Positions 15,229-21,268 of a stretch of 21,268 nt of DNA are shown here, piece by piece. The notes below the pieces were generated by a model. It saw only the letters and a list, made by a program, of their open reading frames with translations, did not search any database and was not told where the DNA came from. The translations under genes were made by a program, and so were the position numbers. Every line of letters starts with the position of its first letter. The stretch's first letter is position 1. Origin of the DNA: a virus; IMG/VR virus record IMGVR_UViG_3300010885_005516, positions 1 to 21,268 of that record, one strand, 5' to 3'.

Positions 15229-16566
15229 ATGGCCGGAATAAATCCATTCGGGGCACCGCTCGACTATGCCGGGGCGATGGGTCAGGCATCGAATCCTGCC
15301 GAGTCTCTGCTGTCCGGTCTGAAGGTTGGGGCCGCTATCGGAGAACTCGCTGGGAAGGGCGCAGAGGCGAAGGCGGCTGCTCAATATCAGACCGATCTCG
15401 AAGAGACTCTAAAGCTCGGGACGCCGTCAGCATTTGCGGCACTAGCGGCGAAATATCCGGCATCAGCGACCGGCATCAAGTCTGCGTGGAGTACCCTCGA
15501 CGAGGGCCGAAAAGATCAGGAAATCACGCTCGGCACGCAGGCATATTTAGCGCTCTCTCGGGGACAGCCAGAAATCGCTCGCGGAATAATCGATGAGCAG
15601 ATTTCAGCGGCTAAGAACTCAGGACAGCCATTGACCAGGCTTCAGCTTGTGAGAGACGCCATCGACTCTGCTCCTGATCAGGCAAAAAACAGTCTCGCGC
15701 TGGCTCTCTCCACTATCGCTCCCGATAAATGGAAGATGACTGCCGCTTTCGAGATCAAGGAAGCAGAGTCGAAGAGTAAGAGTGCCGAATCGAATGCAAC
15801 GAAAGCCGCTGTCGAGGCAAGATATGCGGAATCGACTGCTGCCCAGGAAGCACTTAAGCGAGGCTTCGACATCCAGAAACTACAGCAGGACATCAGGCTC
15901 TCGGGAATCAATCAGCAGATCGCACTGGCCCAAGAAACGCGATCTAAAGCGAAGTCGGTCGATGATCAGCGCCAGGCAGATCTGAATCTGAAGAAGCTTC
16001 AGCTAGAGATTGATGGCAAGACTCGGGAAGTCGTCAACGAAGCAACAGAAGCCGCAGGCGCGAGCGACATCGTGCTCAACGCCATCGCCGAAACGCTTCC
16101 GATGATTGCGCAGACGGATGCGAACGGGAATTTGATTCTCGACAAAAATAAAAAGCCGACTTTTACGGACGCATTTGACAGAGCAACAGGCCCGAAGCAG
16201 GCAGGACTCCCGGAGTGGATGCGAAGCCAGGATGTCGCCAACATTCAAGAGCAGTTCAAGTCGCTGACGGGTCAACTGTCGTTTGCGAACATGGGGAAGC
16301 TAAAGGGTCTGCTGACGGATTCAGACTTTAAGGCACTAGGGTCAGCGCTCGGCAATCTGTCATTACGACAAGATCCGGCGCTGCTCTACAACCGACTCCA
16401 GACAATCGATACGCTAGTCAAAAAGGCGAAGGTTAAAGCGGCTGAACGATACGGAACACCGTCGGTTATGTCGACCCCACAGGTTCCAGGGACTCAGCAG
16501 GGAGAACCGACCGACGCACAGATTCAGAACGCTGTTAATCAAAACCTGAACCCACAGGGTCAATAA
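15229..16566 (+). CDS. Ejection protein, P22 gp20-like
   Basis: 445 residues, against 471 for P22 gp20. The first ~45 residues are Gly/Ala-rich (INPFGAPLDYAGAMGQASNP). Residues about 170-280 are strongly Ala/Glu/Lys/Gln-rich and predicted as long helices or coiled coil. The C-terminus is Pro/Gln-rich. Sequence similarity to a named family is not obvious to me; the assignment rests on position between the gp7-like and gp16-like genes, length and helical composition. It has the best ribosome binding site in this block, AGGAGG at 15219-15224, overlapping the upstream stop. The next ATG follows its TAA directly with no gap. Confidence 0.68.
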   Translation: MAGINPFGAPLDYAGAMGQASNPAESLLSGLKVGAAIGELAGKGAEAKAAAQYQTDLEETLKLGTPSAFAALAAKYPASATGIKSAWSTLDEGRKDQEITLGTQAYLALSRGQPEIARGIIDEQISAAKNSGQPLTRLQLVRDAIDSAPDQAKNSLALALSTIAPDKWKMTAAFEIKEAESKSKSAESNATKAAVEARYAESTAAQEALKRGFDIQKLQQDIRLSGINQQIALAQETRSKAKSVDDQRQADLNLKKLQLEIDGKTREVVNEATEAAGASDIVLNAIAETLPMIAQTDANGNLILDKNKKPTFTDAFDRATGPKQAGLPEWMRSQDVANIQEQFKSLTGQLSFANMGKLKGLLTDSDFKALGSALGNLSLRQDPALLYNRLQTIDTLVKKAKVKAAERYGTPSVMSTPQVPGTQQGEPTDAQIQNAVNQNLNPQGQ

Positions 16567-18579
16567 ATGGCAACGCTCGACGAACTTCAGCAGGCTCGAA
16601 AAAACGCCTTCATCGCAGGCAGAGATGCCGACGTATCGATTCTCGATTATGCGATTGCGAAACAGCGCACGCTCCCTGCTCAACAGCAGAACATGCCATC
16701 GGCCATCGCGAGCATGGTTTCGCCCGAGGAGATAATCCCCCCCAGAACGCAGCAGCCTTCGCTAGGCGAGCAGGCGCTAGGAGCAGCTGAAACAGCAGCG
16801 ACAGTCATCTCCGGAGCGACAGGCGGCACCGCAGGAATGCTGGGAGGCACGCTGAAGGGTATGGCTAGAGAAATGGTCGCGGGTGAGTTCGGCACTCCGG
16901 CAGCGGCGAATCGAATCGAGCAGACAGCGATGGATGCTTCTGGCGCACTCACCTATCAGCCGCGAACGGAAGCGGGCCAGCAGATGACGGAGGCGGTGAT
17001 GGAGCCAGTGATGGCGGTAGCGCCAGCACTAGGGCCGATTGCAGGCACGCTCGCCCCGGCGGCGGCTATGGTGCTGCCTGCTGCCCCATACGTTCGCGCT
17101 GCGACGACAGCAACGACTCGAGCGGCGAGCGATGTGTCGCGAGTCGCGCTCCAGCATCTCAGGGACTCGCTAGGCATTGTTGCGAGAGACACAGGAGAGA
17201 CAGGCGCACCAGGCGGCGCAGCAGCTCCAGGCGCGGCAGGAGCGCCACAGATGGGAGGGTTCGGCGCTGATAGCGCAGGCGCGGCTAGACTCTCATCAGC
17301 GCAGGAGCGCTTGCAGAGAGCGGCATCGATGCCGGTTCCGCTCTCTCTCACGAAGGGCGCTGCTGAGAGATCTGCGGAACTGCTCGCATTTGAAAAAGAG
17401 CAGATTAAAAACCCGGCGCTCGGTGCCCCTCTCCGAGAACGTGCCGAACTCAATAATCTGCAGATCTTGCAGAACATCGAAGCGCTGATCGACGAGACCG
17501 GAGCGCTAACTAGAGACAGACCAGCGATGGGGCGCTCAGTGACCTCGGCGCTTCTGACTGGCTACGATGAAATGAAAAACCGGGTGCGCTCTGCATATCA
17601 AGCAGCGAACGGTTCGGCAGGCGCACGCGAAATCGTAGACGTTGCGAAGCGAGTGGCGATTCCGGATGACCAGGGCGGGCTTCAGCAGGCCACCGTGTTC
17701 GACTACCTAAACGCCATCCCTGACAACCTGACAAGCACGGGCGTTCCGGATGCGGCAAAGTCATTTGCGCTTAAGCTCGGACTGGCGACCAAGGACGAAT
17801 CGGGCGCGATAGTCCCTGCTCGAGGCGCGACGGTTAAGCAGTGGGAGCAGTGGCGTCAGGAGATTGCGAGAGCTGTCGGAACCGAGCCCGCCGATAAAAT
17901 GTACGTCACCATGATCAAAAATGGCATCGACGACACGCTTGGAGATCTAGGCGGGAAGCCCTATCAGATGGCCAGAGCGTTGCGCAAGCAGATGGCACGC
18001 AAGTTTGAGAACAGGGGCATCGTTGCCAATCTCGTTGAGACAGTGAATGGTCGCAAAGATCCGAAGATTGCCGCGAACGAGGTTTATCAAAAAACGATCG
18101 CGCCATCATCGCCGGAAGAAGTTCGCTTCCTCAAGCGGGTTCTGATGACGACAGGGCCGGAAGGGCAGCAGGCATGGGCGGAACTTCAAGGAGCTGCGTT
18201 GCGCGAGCTATACGAAGTAGCCACGAAGAATGCGGGCCGTGACTCAGATCTCAATCCGATCGTCTCCCCGGCTCAGCTAAATCAGCGTGTGCGGGCTTTA
18301 GACTCTGCAGGACTGCTCGAAGAGTTATTCGGCAAAAAGAGAGCGGAGGTCATTCGTGACCTCAACGAGCTTTCCCTTGAGGTTTCGACTTCTCCTCCGG
18401 GGACGCTGATAAATAATTCCGGAACTTCGATGGCGATCTTCACCGCTCTCGCTGAGGCAGGAACTCTAGGAGTGCTGACAGGCATTCCGGTTCCGGTTCG
18501 TGCGTTGCTCACGGGAGCATCAGGCGCGATCAAAAATAATCGCCTAAAGGCCCGCATCGCGCGGCATTTGAAACCGTGA
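16567..18579 (+). CDS. Ejection protein, P22 gp16-like
   Basis: 670 residues, against 609 in P22 gp16. Residues about 70-190 are Ala/Gly-rich with hydrophobic stretches (GTLAPAAAMVLPAAPYVRAA), and another hydrophobic stretch (FTALAEAGTLGVLTGIPVPV) lies near residues 620-645; these could insert in membranes. Residues about 205-235 are a low-complexity Gly/Ala/Pro linker. The central 260-600 is mixed helical with many charged residues. As the last of three consecutive ejection-protein genes before the tail fibre, it fits gp16, which in P22 helps DNA cross the inner membrane. Clear catalytic motifs such as a lytic transglycosylase are not visible. The start directly abuts the preceding TAA. Confidence 0.68.
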   Translation: MATLDELQQARKNAFIAGRDADVSILDYAIAKQRTLPAQQQNMPSAIASMVSPEEIIPPRTQQPSLGEQALGAAETAATVISGATGGTAGMLGGTLKGMAREMVAGEFGTPAAANRIEQTAMDASGALTYQPRTEAGQQMTEAVMEPVMAVAPALGPIAGTLAPAAAMVLPAAPYVRAATTATTRAASDVSRVALQHLRDSLGIVARDTGETGAPGGAAAPGAAGAPQMGGFGADSAGAARLSSAQERLQRAASMPVPLSLTKGAAERSAELLAFEKEQIKNPALGAPLRERAELNNLQILQNIEALIDETGALTRDRPAMGRSVTSALLTGYDEMKNRVRSAYQAANGSAGAREIVDVAKRVAIPDDQGGLQQATVFDYLNAIPDNLTSTGVPDAAKSFALKLGLATKDESGAIVPARGATVKQWEQWRQEIARAVGTEPADKMYVTMIKNGIDDTLGDLGGKPYQMARALRKQMARKFENRGIVANLVETVNGRKDPKIAANEVYQKTIAPSSPEEVRFLKRVLMTTGPEGQQAWAELQGAALRELYEVATKNAGRDSDLNPIVSPAQLNQRVRALDSAGLLEELFGKKRAEVIRDLNELSLEVSTSPPGTLINNSGTSMAIFTALAEAGTLGVLTGIPVPVRALLTGASGAIKNNRLKARIARHLKP

Positions 18580-18589
18580 GGCGATAGTC

Positions 18590-20659
18590 ATGGCAACGCT
18601 TGTCTACAGTCTCGATGCGAATAATGCCTTGAGTTATCCGGGCTCAGGGTCTAGCTGGTTTGATGTCAGCGGGAACACCTATTCGACATCACCTACGATG
18701 TCGCTTATCAACGGCCCTGCTTTTGTAAATGCTGGAGCCTACAAGTATCTCCAGTTTACTCAGGCGGCATCTCAGTACGGCCAGTTTGCAATGGCAGCGG
18801 TGGCGGCTGGTGCCTATCCTTCAACGACTCTGGCATATCAGATTTATCAACAATCGTTTTCGATCGCGATGTGGGTGCGGTTAGATTCTGCGGCATATGG
18901 AGGGCAAGCGAGCCCACCACTGATACCGCAAATTCTAACGACCATGCAGTTTCGTCAATACATTGGCGGCGACATCATCCAGTGGTGTATCGGCGCTGGA
19001 GCGTTAGGAAATAGTTACGGCACGAATCAATTCACTGCGGGCTGGGCGAATCTTAATCTCGACTCCGCAAGCACGACCGGCGTAGTCGGCGGGCCAGGCT
19101 ATCCAATAACAGCGGGCGGTTGGCATCACGTTGTTGCGACATATGAAAAAACCGGGGCCGATTTCGGAGTAATTAAGTTTTACGTCGATGGGATTTTGCG
19201 CTGTCAGTTAAGCAAAACAACCGGGCTTGGGTTTGGTAGAGCCACATTCGATGGATCAAACGCACTCGTCATTTATCTGAATCGGACTTATTTTTTAGAG
19301 ACTGGTTTTTATGGTGTTTATTATGGCGACACCAGTTTTAATCTGTATCAGATCTATCAGGGCTTATTAAGCGATACAGACATTCTCAATCTATACACCG
19401 CGAGAGCGACATCATTCGGAATACCATCAATGTCTACGATTCAAGTCTTATCTCCCTACCCGATTTTCACTGACCGAGATGGTCAGCCTCTAGAGAACGG
19501 CTACGTCTACATCGGACAGCCGAATCTAGATCCGCAGACTAACCCGGTGAGCGTCTACTTCGATGAGGCTCTGACAGTTCTAGCAGCGCAGCCGATTCGG
19601 ACAATCAACGGCTACGCTTCTCAGGCAGGAACTCCTGCTCGACTGTTCATTGATGCGACGAGCTATTCGACTCGCGTTCTCGACAAAAATGGAACGCTGG
19701 TCGCGAACAGTCAGGCGCAACCGATACCGGCTGCGTTCACTACTGTATCCGCCACGATCTCGATGGACGCTCCACAGGCGACGTTCACCGACATGGATGC
19801 AACGACCAGCACTATCACCACGCTGGGCGCGACGACCGGCAACATCACAACGGTCAACGCTACGACGCTCAACGCCACCACGCTGACAACGACTGGCAAT
19901 ACAACGCTGGGCAACAGCGCGACAGCAGACACGGTTCGCATGAACGCATACGTCGGCGTGGGCCGAAGCGCTTCGACGACGTATCAGCTACTAGTCGCTG
20001 GCGAAGATTCGGGCTCGACTAACTACGCTTTCGGGGCCTTCAACTTTGGATCGACGCAGACGCTGTTCAGAGTGAGAAATGACGGTTACGTCGAACTCCC
20101 CGGCAGGCTTGGAATACAGCGCGGAGCAAATGCGAACTATTCCGCCATCATCGAGGGAACGAACACAGCGGCAACCGACTGGGCTTTAGGATTGTTCGAT
20201 GACGCATCAGCGAATGTCCTGCTCAGAGTCCGAAACGATGGCCAGTTCCAGGTCGGCTATGCGAGCCCGGAATCTCCGTACCTCAACACGACTGGGTCGG
20301 CGGCGAATCTCTTCATTTCGTCGGCCGGAGTTCTGCAGAGATACACATCGTCGATTCGCTATAAGACCGATGTCAAACCGGCGACGTTTGGTTTAGCTGA
20401 GGCGATGATGCTGCGCCCGGTTACGTTTAAGCATGTGAAAGGCGGCGACACGCTGTTCGCTGGCTTCATCGCTGAGGAAGTCGAGCAGGCTGGTCTGTCC
20501 GTGTTCGTCGATTACAACGATCAAGGCCAGCCGGATGCGCTGCATTATTCGAGCATGATGTCGCTCGCGATTTCCGCAATTCAGGAGCAGCAGCAGCAGA
20601 TTGAGACTCTCAAGCAGAAAGTCGCGGCGCTTGAGAGAAAAGCAGCTGCTGACGTATAA
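18590..20659 (+). CDS. Chimeric tail fibre: LamG-like, P22 head-binding, S74 chaperone
   Basis: 689 residues. Residues 1-280 are a LamG/concanavalin-like lectin domain (LDANNALSYPGSGSSWFDVS near the start; WHHVV at 178-182; later FYVDG). Residues 281-378 match the P22 tailspike head-binding domain (PIFTDRDGQPLENGYVYIGQ and VLDKNGTLVANS), beginning with Met281 at ATG 19430. Residues about 384-442 are Thr-rich shaft repeats. Residues 456-551 hold two copies of a unit offset by exactly 52 residues, each ending RVRNDG. Residues 587-689 are a peptidase S74 intramolecular chaperone: S587 and K592 fit the S-x-x-x-x-K self-cleavage pair, and the end is coiled coil. No glycan-cleaving beta-helix like P22's is present. 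GTGAGG precedes ATG 18590. Confidence 0.87.
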   Translation: MATLVYSLDANNALSYPGSGSSWFDVSGNTYSTSPTMSLINGPAFVNAGAYKYLQFTQAASQYGQFAMAAVAAGAYPSTTLAYQIYQQSFSIAMWVRLDSAAYGGQASPPLIPQILTTMQFRQYIGGDIIQWCIGAGALGNSYGTNQFTAGWANLNLDSASTTGVVGGPGYPITAGGWHHVVATYEKTGADFGVIKFYVDGILRCQLSKTTGLGFGRATFDGSNALVIYLNRTYFLETGFYGVYYGDTSFNLYQIYQGLLSDTDILNLYTARATSFGIPSMSTIQVLSPYPIFTDRDGQPLENGYVYIGQPNLDPQTNPVSVYFDEALTVLAAQPIRTINGYASQAGTPARLFIDATSYSTRVLDKNGTLVANSQAQPIPAAFTTVSATISMDAPQATFTDMDATTSTITTLGATTGNITTVNATTLNATTLTTTGNTTLGNSATADTVRMNAYVGVGRSASTTYQLLVAGEDSGSTNYAFGAFNFGSTQTLFRVRNDGYVELPGRLGIQRGANANYSAIIEGTNTAATDWALGLFDDASANVLLRVRNDGQFQVGYASPESPYLNTTGSAANLFISSAGVLQRYTSSIRYKTDVKPATFGLAEAMMLRPVTFKHVKGGDTLFAGFIAEEVEQAGLSVFVDYNDQGQPDALHYSSMMSLAISAIQEQQQQIETLKQKVAALERKAAADV
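19955..20242 (+). repeat. Two-copy 52-residue repeat inside the tail fibre
   Basis: Residues 456-499 and 508-551 align without gaps at an offset of 52. Shared features are the opening G-x-x-R, a mid-segment 'NYAFGAF' / 'DWALGLF', and the closing FRVRNDG / LRVRNDG. They are probably tandem beta units of the fibre shaft arising by duplication, now diverged at the DNA level. Confidence 0.8.
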
Positions 20660-20674
20660 CTCGGAGCGTTTTTT

Positions 20675-20920
20675 ATGACTTGGACTCTCGACATGCAGGC
20701 CTTGATCAACGTCTCACTCGGCGCTCTCGTAACGATTATGGTCTGGCTCGCCGGGGAGCTATATTCGGCAGTTAAGGAGCTGAAGCAAGATCTCGCGAAG
20801 CTCCGGGAAGATCTGCCGAAGACCTACGTCCTCAAGGAGGACTATCGTCGCGACCTTTACGAGATCAAAGATCTGCTCTCGAAAATCTGGGACAAACTCG
20901 ACGGGAAGGCGGACAAATGA
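20675..20920 (+). CDS. Small membrane protein with coiled coil, possible holin-like lysis protein
   Basis: 81 residues. One hydrophobic segment at about 10-29 (LINVSLGALVTIMVWLAGEL) is followed by a charged helical tail (AVKELKQDLAKLREDLPKTY, then KEDYRRDLYEIKDLLSKIWD). This single-span membrane plus coiled-coil layout is common for small phage genes next to endolysins. It lies two genes upstream of the endolysin, so a holin or holin-associated role is plausible. Membrane topology and lethality cannot be judged from sequence, and it could equally be an accessory virion protein. GGAG lies about 10 bases upstream, before a T-rich spacer. The stop overlaps the next start (ATGA). Confidence 0.6.
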   Translation: MTWTLDMQALINVSLGALVTIMVWLAGELYSAVKELKQDLAKLREDLPKTYVLKEDYRRDLYEIKDLLSKIWDKLDGKADK

Positions 20921-21084
20921 AAAACGGGCTATACGCGAACATCAACGCAAAGCGCCAGCGAATCGAGGCCGGGAGTGGTGAGTCGATGAAGAAACCAGGC
21001 GCGAAGGGTGCGCCGACGAAAAGCGACTTCATCGAAGCAGCGAAAACAGCTAAACCGGCCAAAAAGAAACGGAAGGCGAAATGA
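20917..21084 (+). CDS. Small lysine-rich conserved phage protein (55 aa)
   Basis: 55 residues starting MKNGLYANINAKRQRIEAGS, with 13 Lys, 3 Arg and 4 acidic residues, and ending in a Lys/Ala-rich tail. The pattern 'GLYANINAKRxRIxAGSGExMxKPGxKGAPT' is one I recognise from many tailed-phage genomes, with no known function. It is coupled on both sides by ATGA overlaps, between the membrane protein and the endolysin. It is the third small basic protein in this window, after 7906-8085 and 11116-11406. It is too short for most gene finders but its family pattern makes it credible. Confidence 0.8.
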   Translation: MKNGLYANINAKRQRIEAGSGESMKKPGAKGAPTKSDFIEAAKTAKPAKKKRKAK

Positions 21085-21268
21085 TGACTCTTGGAGAGAA
21101 GCAGCGCTTGTTTACGAAATTAGTCGGCCTACTGATTGAGTACGCATACGCGAACGGTTTGGAATTGACGTTTGGCGATGCCTATCGAAGCCCAGAGCAG
21201 GCCAGGGCGAACGCATCAGCAGGCAAAGGCATCATCAACTCTCTGCACTGTGAGCGTCTCGCGATCGA
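21081..21268 (+). CDS. Endolysin, peptidase M15 family (N-terminal part, cut by window edge)
   Basis: 62 complete codons are visible, continuing past the right edge. LTFGDAYRSPEQARAN at about 29-44 and SLHCERLAID at 54-63 match M15-type D-Ala-D-Ala carboxypeptidase/endopeptidase endolysins, which cut the peptide part of peptidoglycan to release progeny. H56 and the acidic residue at 63 (codon truncated) are the expected first zinc ligands; the remaining ligands lie beyond the window. Two adjacent ATG codons are possible starts; 21081 is chosen because it overlaps the upstream stop (ATGA). No signal peptide is seen, so export would need a holin. Confidence 0.82.
   Translation, partial: MMTLGEKQRLFTKLVGLLIEYAYANGLELTFGDAYRSPEQARANASAGKGIINSLHCERLAI

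Noticed and set aside
15177-15596. 139-codon plus-strand frame at the start of the gp20-like gene
   Set aside because: It overlaps the end of the gp7-like gene and the first third of the gp20-like gene in another frame, is Arg/Gly/Ser-rich, and has no ribosome binding site comparable to AGGAGG before 15229.
1-21268. tRNA genes, diversity-generating retroelement, integrase, toxin-antitoxin or defence genes
   Set aside because: Every gap is under about 105 bases and no reverse transcriptase, template repeat, recombinase or cloverleaf was seen.

Overview
This window is the late (packaging, head, tail and start of lysis) region of a short-tailed double-stranded DNA phage with a P22-type virion plan. 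It may equally come from the corresponding prophage. All genes lie on the + strand and are packed head to tail with almost no spare DNA; no intergenic gap exceeds about 105 bases. The order of recognisable products follows the Salmonella phage P22 late operon: small terminase, large terminase, portal, scaffold, coat, gp4, gp10, [gp26 slot], gp14, gp7, gp20, gp16, then the tailspike/fibre. The host cannot be named from this window. GC content in sampled typical stretches is about 55-58 %, which with the P22-like plan suggests a Gram-negative, probably proteobacterial, host; this is inference. No integrase, repressor, tRNA, CRISPR or transposon is visible.

Layout. 1-2830 is the packaging module: the tail of a probable small terminase, a ParB-domain/DNA methyltransferase fusion wedged between the terminase genes, and the large terminase. 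2864-7220 holds portal, scaffold and coat. 7231-10181 is an accessory block not found in P22: a probable head-decoration protein, a 59-residue lysine-rich protein, a protein with a QPES tandem repeat, and a large beta-rich protein with two Asp-box-like motifs. 10187-12817 holds the tail accessory factor (gp4-like), two small conserved phage proteins, and the gp10-like hub. 12817-14130 is a beta-repeat fibre in the position of the P22 tail needle. 14127-18579 holds a GNAT-fold gp14-like protein and three ejection proteins. 18590-20659 is a chimeric tail fibre: LamG-like lectin domain, P22 tailspike-type head-binding domain, short shaft, and S74 self-cleaving chaperone. 20675-21268 begins the lysis end, with a membrane/coiled-coil protein, a tiny basic protein and an M15-family endolysin cut by the window edge.

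How the genes work together. The terminase pair and portal package DNA into a procapsid built from coat and scaffold. The gp4- and gp10-like proteins close the portal. A needle or fibre and the tail fibre complete the tail. The gp7/gp20/gp16-like proteins are ejected to carry DNA into the cell. Eight junctions are NTGA start/stop overlaps, using ATG, GTG or TTG, which suggests extensive translational coupling.

The points most worth a second look are the LamG domain fused upstream of a head-binding domain that normally sits at the extreme N-terminus, the methyltransferase inside the terminase cassette, the fibre in the needle slot, the twin Asp-box protein, and a perfect 12-bp stem-loop after the decoration gene.
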